From assembly GCF_018613725.1 (NCBI RefSeq), contig NZ_JAGGPS010000010.1, positions 101,493 through 165,492 of the forward strand: DNA of 64,000 nucleotides, read 5' to 3'. Origin of the DNA: Hymenobacter sp. ISL-91 (GTDB lineage Bacteria; Bacteroidota; Bacteroidia; Cytophagales; Hymenobacteraceae). Position numbers and translations under genes: made by a program. Under the pieces are notes generated by a model. That model had not been told where the DNA came from. It saw only the letters and a program-made list of their open reading frames with translations, and did not search any database. This document shows, in pieces, positions 18,177 to 27,061 of the stretch (its first letter is position 1; each line of letters starts with the position of its first letter).

Positions 18177-18951
18177 TTTGGAAAAACAGCAAATGCTGCT
18201 GGGGCAGGGTCTCTACCGAGTCGGTGAGGCGCAGGCCTACGGCCGCCATTTCGCGGCGGGCCTGTGCCACGCTCATCTTATGGATGCGCTTGATGGGAAC
18301 GTTGGGGTCCTCGGCCCGGTACTCGACCAGCGCCAGCCGACCGTTGGGCGAAAGGGCCTGACGAATGGCACGGGCCATTTCGCGGGGGTAGTCGAACTCG
18401 TGGTAGGCGTCTACCAGCAGCACCAGATCAACCTGGCCGGCGGGCAAGTTGGGGTTTTGGGTAGTGCCACGCACCGGAATCACGTTGTTGGCTCCTAGTT
18501 TTGCCGTGGTTTCGCGCAGGCTGGCCAGCATTTCGGGCTGAATATCGACGGCCAGCACTTTCCCCTGGGGTACCAGCGCACTCATCTTGAAAGTGAAATA
18601 GCCCGTGCCAGCTCCGATATCAGCCACCACATCAGAGGGCTTCAGCTTGAGCGCCTGCAACAACTGGTCGGTGTCTTCCTCGCGGGCGCGGCTGGAGCGG
18701 TCGAGCCACGAGGCCCCCTCATGGCCCATTACGTGGGCAATCTGGCGGCCCATATAGTATTTGCCGATGCCATTGATATCCTGCGGGGCACGCCGCTCGT
18801 AGCCGCTGGTATCGGGTGCAGCGTTGGCGCGGCGCTGCTCCGTGAGCTGGGCAGCCGTTCCCTCGCTCAGCGACTGAGTGCAGGCTCCGATGCCGAGCAG
18901 CAGGGCTCCCAGCGCACTAATAGGCAGGAATAATCTCATTTGGTTGACCAT
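18172..18951 (-). CDS. Class I SAM-dependent methyltransferase with lipoprotein-like N-terminus
   Basis: 259 residues. The N-terminus carries a hydrophobic segment ending in LGIGAC, which reads as a lipoprotein signal peptide (Cys about residue 24). Residues about 95-220 hold a Rossmann methyltransferase core: VVADIGAGTGYFTFKMS (motif I), VLAVDIQPEML (motif II), VDLVLLVDAYHEF (post-I/IV region) and LSPNGRLALVEY. Both domains are clear. S-adenosylmethionine is not expected outside the cytoplasm, so the combination is odd. The start could be 18951 or 18939. The C-terminus abuts a heptamer array. Substrate unknown. Confidence 0.83.
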   Translation of the reverse strand: MVNQMRLFLPISALGALLLGIGACTQSLSEGTAAQLTEQRRANAAPDTSGYERRAPQDINGIGKYYMGRQIAHVMGHEGASWLDRSSRAREEDTDQLLQALKLKPSDVVADIGAGTGYFTFKMSALVPQGKVLAVDIQPEMLASLRETTAKLGANNVIPVRGTTQNPNLPAGQVDLVLLVDAYHEFDYPREMARAIRQALSPNGRLALVEYRAEDPNVPIKRIHKMSVAQARREMAAVGLRLTDSVETLPQQHLLFFQK

Positions 18952-19173
18952 AAACGGAAGGCAAATATCGGACTTGCTGCTAACAGAAAGGCCGGTGGAA
19001 CGGTTCGATATGGCCTCAGTTGGCGGGCGCTGGCAGCAGTAAGCCCTTGGCTACTTGGTCAGAGCCCCCGTTGGGCGGGGCATAATTGGATAATATTTCT
19101 GTTTATGTATGCTTATTTCCTAATTTAGCCCGTACAAAACGCTCTCACATTTTCCACTTTTCCTTCTTTTATT

Positions 19174-19773
19174 ATGAAACACTTGTCCAATCTGTTGCGC
19201 AAACTCACCGCTGTAGCGGCCGTTGGTATTGCTCTAACGAGCTGCAACCGCGCCGAGTATGCTATGCTGCCTAAGACGTCGTCGGCTTACCACGGCACGC
19301 AGCGGTCCACCATTATCAAGCCAGCCCCGGCCCCCGAGGTTGCAGTAGCCCCGCAGGTCGTCGCTGAGGCAGTGGTAACGCCCGAGGCAGTTGCACCTGT
19401 AGCGGCGCCTGCTGCTGTAGCCACAGCCGCACCAGTTGCCAAGGCTGCTCCCGTAGCTGCTGCTGCTCCGGCCAAGGTTGCCAAAGCCCCCAAGCTGAAC
19501 CTCGTGCAGAAGGCGCTGGTAAACAAAATCACCAAGCAAGCGGACAAGCTGGCGGCCAAAGCTGGCATCGTGAAGAAGTCGTCGGAAACGGCCGCTACCG
19601 ACCGCCTCGAAGGCAAGCTGCGTCAGGGCCTGATTCTGATGCTGGTGGGCCTGTTGGTAGGTCTGCTTGGCGTAATAGGTGGTACTATCGGTGCCATCTT
19701 CTCCATTCTGGGCTCTATCATCTTCATCATCGGTGTGGTACTGGTTATCCTGTACCTGCTCGACGAGATATAA
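19174..19773 (+). CDS. Small lipoprotein with Ala/Pro linker and C-terminal membrane segments
   Basis: 199 residues. The lipobox LTSC follows a hydrophobic stretch (AVAAVGIALTSC, Cys24). An Ala/Pro/Val-rich linker (about 48-105) leads to a short basic helical region, then two long hydrophobic segments (LILMLVGLLVGLLGVIGGTI and IFSILGSIIFIIGVVLVILY). An N-terminal lipid plus a C-terminal membrane hairpin suggests a small envelope protein. It resembles the next gene in plan though not closely in sequence. A terminator follows. Function unknown. Confidence 0.7.
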   Translation: MKHLSNLLRKLTAVAAVGIALTSCNRAEYAMLPKTSSAYHGTQRSTIIKPAPAPEVAVAPQVVAEAVVTPEAVAPVAAPAAVATAAPVAKAAPVAAAAPAKVAKAPKLNLVQKALVNKITKQADKLAAKAGIVKKSSETAATDRLEGKLRQGLILMLVGLLVGLLGVIGGTIGAIFSILGSIIFIIGVVLVILYLLDEI

Positions 19774-19795
19774 GCGCACTGCTTTCACATGGAGA

Positions 19796-19831
19796 ATCCC
19801 CGGTTGTCAGTTGGCAGCCGGGGATTTTTTT
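19796..19831 (+). terminator. Terminator containing two heptamer units in its loop
   Basis: ATCCCCGG (19796-19803) pairs with CCGGGGAT (19818-19825), followed by a T run. The loop is exactly TTGTCAG and TTGGCAG, two units of the heptamer repeat family found in other spacers. It lies 22 bp after the stop of the 19174 gene. Confidence 0.88.
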
Positions 19832-20028
19832 GTAAAGTCTGATTTGAGCATAGACTGGAGTGCTGTAGTCAGTATTATCCGGCACTCAGGGTAGGTTTAT
19901 AAAGTCTGATCTGTGAGAAAGAGGAGTAGATACTACCTCACATTGTAGTAGTTTTCAACATCAATTGCATACGCGCCATAGTAGCCCTTTCGGCCTTTTC
20001 ATACGACCAATATCTACGCTCAAATTTT

Positions 20029-20781
20029 ATGGTGAGAAGCACTTTACTAACCGCCTCATTAACCTGCGCCTTGCTGGCTGGCTGCCAAAGTGCCCGTTTT
20101 TCGCCAACCCTCCCGCGAGTCAGTGAGTACGGCACAGTTCACTCGCAACCCGCCGTTGCGCCGCAACTGTGTGCCAAGCCCGTTGATGAGCCAGTGTTGT
20201 CGGCCGCGCTGCCCGTTTCCAACCCCGTCGATGGAGACCGTCAGGAAGCACACCCACTCCCATCGGTAGCCAATAAATCCTGGCGCGTTCAGGCTACGCC
20301 GCTACTCGCCGCCCCCGATACCCTGCTGACGCCGCCGCCGCAGCAACCCAAGTTCCCGACCGATCCTTCGACAACAGCGGTAAATATCGTTGGAGGGGTA
20401 ACAGTGGCTGCTGGTTTGGGGGTAATGATTACCAAGGGTTTCGATGGTAGGCCCGACGCCCCAAGCCTGGCTCCGGAGTCCAGTATTTTAGTCGGTTTGG
20501 GTTTAATGGTTGTGGGGGTGGCGTTGCTGTGTTTTCAGGGAAAGAACGGCCGCATGCGAAAACTGCGCGAGGCCCGCGAAGCAGCCGTAGCTCCAACAGC
20601 CGCAGCTATGCGGTCCCAAAACTTCAAAACGGGTTTGCGCAAAACCGGCCGGGTAATTCTTATCGTGGGGGGCGCACTGCTACTATTGGGAGTAGCAGTG
20701 CCTTACGGTATATATCTGCTGGGCTTGCCGGCAATTGCGCTGATATTAACCGGGCTATTCATGGTTGCCTTCAGCAATTGA
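20029..20781 (+). CDS. Putative lipoprotein with C-terminal membrane segments
   Basis: 250 residues. Lipobox LAGC after a hydrophobic N-terminus (LLTASLTCALLAGC, Cys19), a Pro-rich linker of about 100 residues, then four hydrophobic segments (around INIVGGVTVAAGLGVM-type, SILVGLGLMVVGVALLC, VILIVGGALLLLGVAV and LLGLPAIALILTGLFMV). The plan (lipid anchor, Pro/Ala linker, membrane hairpins) matches the previous gene, so the two may have related roles. Composition is slightly less GC-rich than the neighbours. Function not recognised. Confidence 0.62.
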   Translation: MVRSTLLTASLTCALLAGCQSARFSPTLPRVSEYGTVHSQPAVAPQLCAKPVDEPVLSAALPVSNPVDGDRQEAHPLPSVANKSWRVQATPLLAAPDTLLTPPPQQPKFPTDPSTTAVNIVGGVTVAAGLGVMITKGFDGRPDAPSLAPESSILVGLGLMVVGVALLCFQGKNGRMRKLREAREAAVAPTAAAMRSQNFKTGLRKTGRVILIVGGALLLLGVAVPYGIYLLGLPAIALILTGLFMVAFSN

Positions 20782-20816
20782 ATGCGACCAATTAGCAAGC
20801 CAGGCAACGCGCTACG

Positions 20817-23342
20817 CTACATCGGGTCTACGTCGGCGGCCAGGCGCACCTGCTTGAACTCCTTCTGGTCGCGTACTATATCCATGGCGGCCATCACGTC
20901 GGCTTTGGCGGCTTTAAGTACTGTGTGTTCGCGGCTGAGCTTGATGGTGATTTCCTGGAGGTAGAAATTACGGATGCGGAAGATGTAGGGTGCCTCGGGG
21001 CCCAGCACGGCTTCGCGGCCCAGCCGGTCTACCAGCTCCTGGGTTAGCAGCAGCGCCGCCCGCTCGCCCACCGTCACATCTACATGCTTCACCGTGAGCC
21101 GAATGATGCGCATAAACGGCGGGTAGCCATGCTCGCGGCGCTGCGTTACTTCGTAATCGTAGAATTCCAGGTAGTCGTTGCGCATCACCTTGTCGAAGAT
21201 AACCTGCTCGGGGTCGGCGGTTTGGATAATCACGCGGCCTTTTTTGCCCTTGCGGCCCGCTCGCCCGCTCACCTGCACAAACATCTGGAACGCCCGCTCG
21301 TGGGCCCGGAAGTCGGGGTAGTGGATGATGGAATCGGCGTTGATGATGCCCACCAGGCTCACGTTGGCGAAGTCGAGGCCTTTGGTTACCATCTGGGTGC
21401 CCACCAGCACGTTGGTTTTCTGCTGCTCGAAGTCAGAAATAATCTGCTGATACGAGTTTTTGGCGCGGGTCGTGTCCAGGTCCATGCGCTGTACTTGGGC
21501 GGCGGGCAGCATTACCTTCAGGTCGTCCTCAATTTTCTCGGTGCCGAAGCCCACGGTTTTCACGTTGCGCGAGCCACAGGCGGGGCACTGGGTCGGCATC
21601 CGGTCGTGGTGGCCGCAGTAGTGGCAGCGCAGCTCGTGGGCCTGCTTGTGGTAGCTCAAACTCACGGCGCAGTTGGTGCATTTGGGAATCCAGCCGCAGT
21701 CGAGGCAGTTGATGAACGGGGCGTAGCCGCGGCGGTTCTGGAACAGAATCACCTGCTCCTGCTGGGCCAGCTTGCTTTCCATTTCGGCCATCAGCTCGGG
21801 CGTGAAGTGGTTGAGCATGGTTTTCTGCTCCCGGCTCTTGCGGGTGTCCACCAGCACGATTTCAGGCAGGCCGGCCTCACCGAAGCGCTTGGTCAGGCTC
21901 ACGAGGCCGTAGCGGCCGGCGCGGGCCTGGTAGTAGGTTTCCACGGCCGGGGTGGCCGAACCCAGCAGCGTTTTGGAGCCCTGGAAGTGCGCCATCATCA
22001 AAGCCACCTCGCGGGCATTGTAGCGCGGGGCCGGGTCGTACTGCTTGTAGCTCGACTCATGCTCCTCATCCACAATCGTGAGCGAGAGATTATCAAACGG
22101 TAGAAATACGGCCGAGCGCACGCCTACCACCACCTGAAACCGACCCGACAGCACCCCGTTCCACACTTCCACCCGCTCGTTGTCGGAGAACTTGGAGTGG
22201 TACACGCCCAGCCGCGAGCCGAATACCCGCATGAGGCGGGTTACAATCTGGGCCGTGAGGGCAATTTCGGGCAGCAAGTACAGCACCTGCCCGCCACCAT
22301 CCAGCGCCTGCTTTATCAGGTCGATGTAGATTTCGGTTTTGCCCGCGCCCGTTACGCCGTGCAGCAGCACGATGTCCTTGGTCTGGAACTCGCGCATCAC
22401 CGCGTCGCGGGCCTCGGTCTGGGCCTCGCTCAGCGTGAAGTGCATGTTGGCCTCAGCGTCGTCCTCATCGAGCGGAAAGCGCGACACAATCTGGTCGAAC
22501 TGCTCCAAAATGCCGTTTTTGATGAGCGTGTTCACTGCCGAGGGCGACAGGTGCGGGGCCGACGTGAGAGCCGCTTTTTCGAGGCCCCGGTGGTTGGCGT
22601 GCTCGTTCTGGTACACCGGCACGCGCTGCAGGTAGCGCATCACCACGTCGAGCTGCTTGGCCTTGCTGGCCAGCTGCCCGAACAGCTCCTCCAGCGCCGC
22701 CTCGGCCACATAGCGGTGCGTCAGCCGCACCTTCTTCACCACCTTGGGCGCATACTTATCCTTGAGGTGCTCAAACAGAAACACCACGTCTTTCTGCATC
22801 AACGACTTGATGTACTTATGGAACGAGGCAATGCCCAGCACCTCGCCCACCTCGGTAAACGTCAGCGACTTGCCCTCTTCGCCGGTGTTCAGTGCGTTCA
22901 CTACTTTCTGCTCCTGCTCGCCGAGCGGGTAGGGGTGCGTTTCGGGCTCATAGGCCGGATGCAGCTGCACCCGGCTCTCGGAGCTGAGCTTGAGGGCCGA
23001 AGGCAACGCCGCGTTTATTACCTCGCCCAGCGTGCAGAGGTAGTACTCGGCAATCCAGGCAAACAGCTTCAGCTGGGGCTGGGTTACTACGGGCGCATCA
23101 TCAATGAATTCGAGAATGTACTTGGCCTGGTACGCGGCGGGCGGCGTTTGGTGCACGGCCGCCACAATGCAGCTCAGCGTGCGCTTGGCCCCGAACTGCA
23201 CCAGCACACGCCCGCCGATAACCACCTGGTCGCTCAGCTCGAACGGTACGCGGTAGGTGTAGAGGCGGGGCAGCGGCAAGGGCAGAATCACGTCGGCAAA
23301 CAGCGTAACGCGGTCGGCCGCCGGTTCCGGCGCTGGCTGCAC
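20817..23342 (-). CDS. priA: Primosomal replication protein N', ATP-dependent helicase PriA
   Basis: DNA helicase that restarts collapsed replication forks. An N-terminal 3'-DNA-binding domain (FADVILPLPLPRLYTYRVP) precedes the helicase core with Walker A GVTGAGKTEIY (about residue 330) and Walker B TIVDEEHESSYKQ (about 425). The zinc-binding insertion has paired cysteines CLDCGWIPKCTNC and CHYCGHHDRMPTQCPAC (about 530-595), and a helicase C domain (GTQMVTKGLDF, QVSGRAGR) follows. There is no ATG near the N-terminus; the frame runs to a TTG at 23474, but the extra residues look non-coding, and a GTG at 23342 gives about 841 residues, the family size. A TACCTTTA -7-like box at 23431-23438 (minus) agrees with this start. 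Confidence 0.94.
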   Translation of the reverse strand: MQPAPEPAADRVTLFADVILPLPLPRLYTYRVPFELSDQVVIGGRVLVQFGAKRTLSCIVAAVHQTPPAAYQAKYILEFIDDAPVVTQPQLKLFAWIAEYYLCTLGEVINAALPSALKLSSESRVQLHPAYEPETHPYPLGEQEQKVVNALNTGEEGKSLTFTEVGEVLGIASFHKYIKSLMQKDVVFLFEHLKDKYAPKVVKKVRLTHRYVAEAALEELFGQLASKAKQLDVVMRYLQRVPVYQNEHANHRGLEKAALTSAPHLSPSAVNTLIKNGILEQFDQIVSRFPLDEDDAEANMHFTLSEAQTEARDAVMREFQTKDIVLLHGVTGAGKTEIYIDLIKQALDGGGQVLYLLPEIALTAQIVTRLMRVFGSRLGVYHSKFSDNERVEVWNGVLSGRFQVVVGVRSAVFLPFDNLSLTIVDEEHESSYKQYDPAPRYNAREVALMMAHFQGSKTLLGSATPAVETYYQARAGRYGLVSLTKRFGEAGLPEIVLVDTRKSREQKTMLNHFTPELMAEMESKLAQQEQVILFQNRRGYAPFINCLDCGWIPKCTNCAVSLSYHKQAHELRCHYCGHHDRMPTQCPACGSRNVKTVGFGTEKIEDDLKVMLPAAQVQRMDLDTTRAKNSYQQIISDFEQQKTNVLVGTQMVTKGLDFANVSLVGIINADSIIHYPDFRAHERAFQMFVQVSGRAGRKGKKGRVIIQTADPEQVIFDKVMRNDYLEFYDYEVTQRREHGYPPFMRIIRLTVKHVDVTVGERAALLLTQELVDRLGREAVLGPEAPYIFRIRNFYLQEITIKLSREHTVLKAAKADVMAAMDIVRDQKEFKQVRLAADVDPM

Positions 23343-23649
23343 AAAATCAAACGAAAGACTCAACAAAAGGCAAAAACAGAAAAACAAACACCGGCCGGCC
23401 GGCAGTAGCCTGCGGCGGCGGAATAGGTAGTAAAGGTACGGCACCAGCCGGCTCCGCGGAAGCTGCCGCCACAAATTCCACCCGTTGCTGTCACCACATC
23501 CAGGGCTTCAGGCAATGGGGCAGAGGCTTGCCCGAACTGGTAGCCGGTTGTGTCTGCCGATTACCTTGCAGGGCGGGAAACTGCTCCGTTACGCGGCCCC
23601 TTTGCCCTGAAATCGGAACGCCCAAGAACCAGTACACACTTTCTATGAA
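23343..23649. other. Intergenic region upstream of priA
   Basis: About 307 bp between the proposed priA start and the terminator of the GSCFA gene. Apart from the TACCTTTA box (minus strand, 23431-23438), nothing recognisable was seen. Open frames crossing it have no family features. Confidence 0.4.
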
Positions 23650-23682
23650 CACAAAACCCAGCCGGCAGGGCTGGGTTTTGTG
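23650..23682 (-). terminator. Terminator of the GSCFA gene
   Basis: ACAAAACCCAGCC (51-63 of this block) and GGCTGGGTTTTGT form a long stem around GGCAG, ending next to the stop codon at 23684-23686. On the minus strand the 3' side is T-rich (TTTTGTGTTC). Confidence 0.75.
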
Positions 23683-23683
23683 T

Positions 23684-26311
23684 TTACTGCGCTTTCGGCT
23701 TTTCGGGCTTGTCTTTCTTGGTTGGCTTAGCGGCTGTTTTGGCTTTAGTCGGAGCCGACTTAGCAGCAGTAGCCTTTGGAACAGCTGCAGCCTTGTCGGC
23801 CGCTGCTTTAGGCTTGGTCGCCGCTTTAGGGGGCTTTTTGGTCGTTGCTTCGGCAGCTGCCTTCGGCTTGGCTTTGGCTGGCGCTTTCGGCTTGGCAACC
23901 GGCTTTGCAGGAGCAGCGGGCTTGGGCGGAGCAGACTTGGTGGCTACTGTTGCTGCCTCAAGTGCTGCCGCCGCCTCGGGCGCGGCCGGCGCTTTTGGTT
24001 TGGCGGCAGCTCGTTTTCGGGCCGGAGTCTTGACGGGTTCCGGTGCTGGCTGCGCCGCTGCTTCCGGAGCCGCTTTAGGTTGCGCAGCCGGTTTACGACG
24101 GCTAGGCCGGGCCGCCGGTTTGGCCGCCGCAGCCTCTGGCGTTGCAGCAGCGACAGGAGCGGCTGTGGCTACCGAAGGTGCTACTACAGGGGTAGTTACT
24201 TCTGGCGTAGCTTCAACAGGCGCTGGCTCGGCCGGAGTAGCTACAGCAGCTGCCGGCTGCCGGGTTGCTTTTGGCCGGGGCGTGCGCTGCTTGGTGGCCG
24301 GTTTCTCGCTTGCCTCAGCAGATGCCGGCACCACCGGGCTCGATACTTCCGGCTCGGTGGTGTTACCTTCTGCGGGCGTAGCGGTTGCCTCGGGTGCCAT
24401 ATCGGCCGGCATGGGCGCAGGGCCATTGGTATCAAGGGCGTAAAGCGGCTGGCGGCCGGGGCGGCCACCATAACGGGGGGCCTGCTCGCGCTTGTTGCCC
24501 CGACGGTTATTCCGGCTACGGCGGGCCTCCGGCGCTGCTTCGTCGGCTTCCGGTGTGGCCGTCTCAGTGTCGTCGGTGCTGGTTGGCTCGGTCGGGCCGC
24601 TGGCTGGGGGCGTCGGCTGCGGGCGGGGCTGGCGCAGCTGCGCCTCCGTTATGTACACCACTTCCGAAGCCAGCTCCTCTTCGTCATCTGGCTGAGCAAT
24701 AGTGGCCGGAGTACCGGGCAGTGGTGCATCGGGCAGTGGTGCGGGGGCAGTAGCTACGGTGCTGGCCTCGGGCTGCCCTTCGGTATTGCCCTGCTCGGCG
24801 GCCAGGCGGGCATGCTTGCGCTTGGTGCGTTTGGCTCCACCCCGCGAGCGGCGCTTTTTGCGGCGGGCTGCTTCCTCTACGGTTTCGTCCGGGTTGACTT
24901 CTTCGTTGTCGTCCGCCTCGTCTTCGTCAGTTTCGGCTTCGTCCGTCAGATCGGTGATGGTAGGCGAATAGGCGTGGTCGTAAGCCGATTCGGCCGATAC
25001 AGTCGAATCAGCCGATTCGGTTACGTCGGTGGTATCAGTTTCCTCTGGCTCGGTCTCTTCGGCATCCTCTACCAGCAGGCCGGCACCGGGCCGGATGAGG
25101 CTAGCCTGAGACGTAAGCCGGGTTTTGGCAAACACAGCCCGGTTAATTTCCTTTTTTGCGGCGCCTTTTTTCGCGGCCTCCGGCTTGGTGTCGGCCTCAG
25201 TGGCGGTGGCCACTACCGGAGCGGCGGGCTGCACTTTAGAAGTTGCGGCCTGGTCATCAAACGAGCCAATGTCGATGCGCTCTTCACCGTCGTCGTACAC
25301 CTCTTCTGGGGCCGGGGCCGTTGTTTTGGGCTCGGGCAGGTTGGCCAGCTCACGCTCCACATGCAGCAGCTCCATGCGCACGTCGGCCGTGCCGCCGAGC
25401 TTGCGCAGGCGTTCGAGCGTGCTTTCCAGAAAGGCACGGTGTTCGGGAGCTGCCGGATGCAGAGGCCGGTGGCCCAGGTTCTGCCGGATGCCTTCCCACT
25501 CCTTTTTGAAGCGCCCGAAAGCTGCGTCGAAGTAAGTACGCGTAAACTTGTCCCACACATAGTTCTCGGCCGATTCCGAGAGGTGCAGCATATCGGTGGC
25601 ATAAAAGCGGTAGTCGCGCAGGTCGTCTACCAGCAGTTCGTAAGCCGGGAAGTAGGTAACATCGGGCAGTAGCTCGCTCAGATAGTGGCAGGCAACCCGC
25701 AGCATCGCCTTGCTGGCCGAGTTCAGCACCAGCGTATCCTTGAGGTGGCGGACGGGGCTTACTGTCAGTACAAAGCGGAGCTTGGGGTTCGTCCGGCGCA
25801 GGTACGCATGGGTTTCGGCCACAGCTGCAATAATTTCATCGGCCGTCAGCAACTCCTTATCGAACTGGTCGGCCCCAACCTTATGGCAGTTGCTCACCAG
25901 CTCACCGGTTTCACGCAGGCGGTAGGCAAAGGCCGAACCCAGCGTGAGTACCACCACATCGGCCGTAGCCAGAAACACGCCCACCTCGCGGGTAAGCTGG
26001 CTGATATGTTGCAGTAGCTCCACCGGCGAATCGGCTCCGATTTCGGCGTGCAGGTCGTAGCTCTGCCAGCGGCCACGGGCCTCTACTAAGTGCTGCTGCC
26101 AGTCCACATCTTCGCCGGCCGCCGCGCGCAGCAGCTTACAGGCCGAGATGGGGTTGAATACAGTGCCAAACGGGTTAACCAGCGTCGCGACCTTGAACTC
26201 GGTCAGGCGCGCGCCGATTGCATCCGAAAAGCAGGACCCCAGCGTGAGCACCCGGGCCGAAGGCGGCAGCTGGTGGGGGAGGGGCGTAAGCGGGATTTCA
26301 GTACGAAACAT
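23684..26311 (-). CDS. GSCFA-domain protein with long acidic/basic low-complexity tail
   Basis: 875 residues. Residues 1 to about 320 form a GSCFA domain (named for its motif, here VLTLGSCFSDAIG), with NPFGTVFNP, LTLGSAFAYR, SPVRHLKDT and FPAYELLVDDLRDYRFYATD; such proteins resemble SGNH/GDSL hydrolases. The rest is unusual: an acidic Glu/Asp/Thr-rich section (about 340-500, with EEETDTTDVTESADS-like runs and a short basic RRKKRRSRGGAKRTKRKHAR) is followed by about 300 residues of Ala/Pro/Lys repeats (KPKAPAKAKPKAAAEA-like), similar to histone H1 tails. Normal GSCFA proteins end near 320-350. The tail may bind nucleic acid or polyanions; this is inference. No signal peptide. Confidence 0.85.
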   Translation of the reverse strand: MFRTEIPLTPLPHQLPPSARVLTLGSCFSDAIGARLTEFKVATLVNPFGTVFNPISACKLLRAAAGEDVDWQQHLVEARGRWQSYDLHAEIGADSPVELLQHISQLTREVGVFLATADVVVLTLGSAFAYRLRETGELVSNCHKVGADQFDKELLTADEIIAAVAETHAYLRRTNPKLRFVLTVSPVRHLKDTLVLNSASKAMLRVACHYLSELLPDVTYFPAYELLVDDLRDYRFYATDMLHLSESAENYVWDKFTRTYFDAAFGRFKKEWEGIRQNLGHRPLHPAAPEHRAFLESTLERLRKLGGTADVRMELLHVERELANLPEPKTTAPAPEEVYDDGEERIDIGSFDDQAATSKVQPAAPVVATATEADTKPEAAKKGAAKKEINRAVFAKTRLTSQASLIRPGAGLLVEDAEETEPEETDTTDVTESADSTVSAESAYDHAYSPTITDLTDEAETDEDEADDNEEVNPDETVEEAARRKKRRSRGGAKRTKRKHARLAAEQGNTEGQPEASTVATAPAPLPDAPLPGTPATIAQPDDEEELASEVVYITEAQLRQPRPQPTPPASGPTEPTSTDDTETATPEADEAAPEARRSRNNRRGNKREQAPRYGGRPGRQPLYALDTNGPAPMPADMAPEATATPAEGNTTEPEVSSPVVPASAEASEKPATKQRTPRPKATRQPAAAVATPAEPAPVEATPEVTTPVVAPSVATAAPVAAATPEAAAAKPAARPSRRKPAAQPKAAPEAAAQPAPEPVKTPARKRAAAKPKAPAAPEAAAALEAATVATKSAPPKPAAPAKPVAKPKAPAKAKPKAAAEATTKKPPKAATKPKAAADKAAAVPKATAAKSAPTKAKTAAKPTKKDKPEKPKAQ

Positions 26312-26540
26312 TGGGCTGAATTAGACCCCGAACGGGCCAACGGGCAGGCAACCTACTCAACCGCCCGCTTTCGGCCAAACGGACCGGTCGGCGGGGCGCA
26401 TCGCCTATATGGAAACGCGGCTCAGTTGCTGCCTTTAAGATGGGAGAGAAGACCGGCACAGACTCCATGAAGGAAGCAAGCCAGACGAGTGTACGAACAA
26501 AGGTCGTAATAAGTAGGGCAGTTTATGCCGTGGTCCATAA

Positions 26541-26580
26541 ACAAAACGCCCGGCTGCTAAAGCAACCGGGCGTTTTGTTT
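26541..26580 (-). terminator. Terminator of the rpsF-rpsR-rplI operon
   Basis: AAAACGCCCGG (26543-26553) pairs with CCGGGCGTTTT (26566-26576) around a 12-nt loop that can itself form a short stem. Flanking A and T runs allow use on either strand. It lies 26 bp after the rplI stop. Confidence 0.9.
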
Positions 26581-26605
26581 GCCTCAATGGCGTTTCAGCA
26601 ATAGC

Positions 26606-27049
26606 CTACTCGGCCACTACGTTGAAACGAATCTTGTGCTTCACCTCGCGGTGCAGGTCGGCCGAAGCAGTATACTCGCCTACCGACGTGGGGTCGGTGT
26701 CGAACGAGAGACGCTTGCGGTCTACCTCAATGCCCTTCGCCTTGAGGGCGTCGGAGAGCTGCAGGGTGGTTACGCGGCCGAAAATTTTGCCGCTTTCACC
26801 CACCTTAGCCGGGATGTCGAGCACCATGTCGCCAATCTGGTCGGCCAGGCTCTGGGCATCACCCTTCACCTTGTCGGCCTTGTGAGCGGCCTGACGGACG
26901 TTCTCGGCAACGATTTTCTTGTTGGTTTTATCGGCCAGTACAGCCAAGCCCTGGGGCATCAGGTAATTGCGGCCGTAGCCGGGCTTTACCGTCACGAGGT
27001 CGTTCTTGTAGCCGAGGCCCTTAACGTCGTCTTTCAGAAATACTTCCAT
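26606..27049 (-). CDS. rplI: 50S ribosomal protein L9
   Basis: Binds domain V of 23S rRNA at the base of the L1 stalk. 147 residues; the N-terminal domain MEVFLKDDVKGLGYKNDL with GYGRNYLMPQGLA is the family signature, joined by a long helix to the C-terminal domain ending HKIRFNVVAE. Third gene of the rpsF-rpsR-rplI operon, separated from rpsR by about 96 bp filled with an inverted heptamer array, an unusually long spacer for this operon. A strong terminator follows. Confidence 0.98.
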   Translation of the reverse strand: MEVFLKDDVKGLGYKNDLVTVKPGYGRNYLMPQGLAVLADKTNKKIVAENVRQAAHKADKVKGDAQSLADQIGDMVLDIPAKVGESGKIFGRVTTLQLSDALKAKGIEVDRKRLSFDTDPTSVGEYTASADLHREVKHKIRFNVVAE

Positions 27050-27061
27050 GAGTTTATTTAG

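Noticed and set aside
22197-23408. 403-codon plus-strand frame opposite priA
   Set aside because: Shadow of the GC-rich third positions of priA; composition is His/Arg/Gln/Val-biased and no motif is present.
23528-25672. 714-codon plus-strand reading frame opposite the GSCFA gene
   Set aside because: It is Gly/Arg/Phe-rich, the expected shadow of Ala/Pro/Lys codons on the other strand, with no motif and with the terminator of the GSCFA gene inside its beginning.
26428-26522. SRP RNA-like stretch (GAAGGAAGCAAGCC) upstream of the GSCFA gene
   Set aside because: A domain IV-like motif can be drawn, and outer ends CTGCC/GGCAG can pair, but the strands in between are not complementary, so the rod-like SRP fold is not supported.
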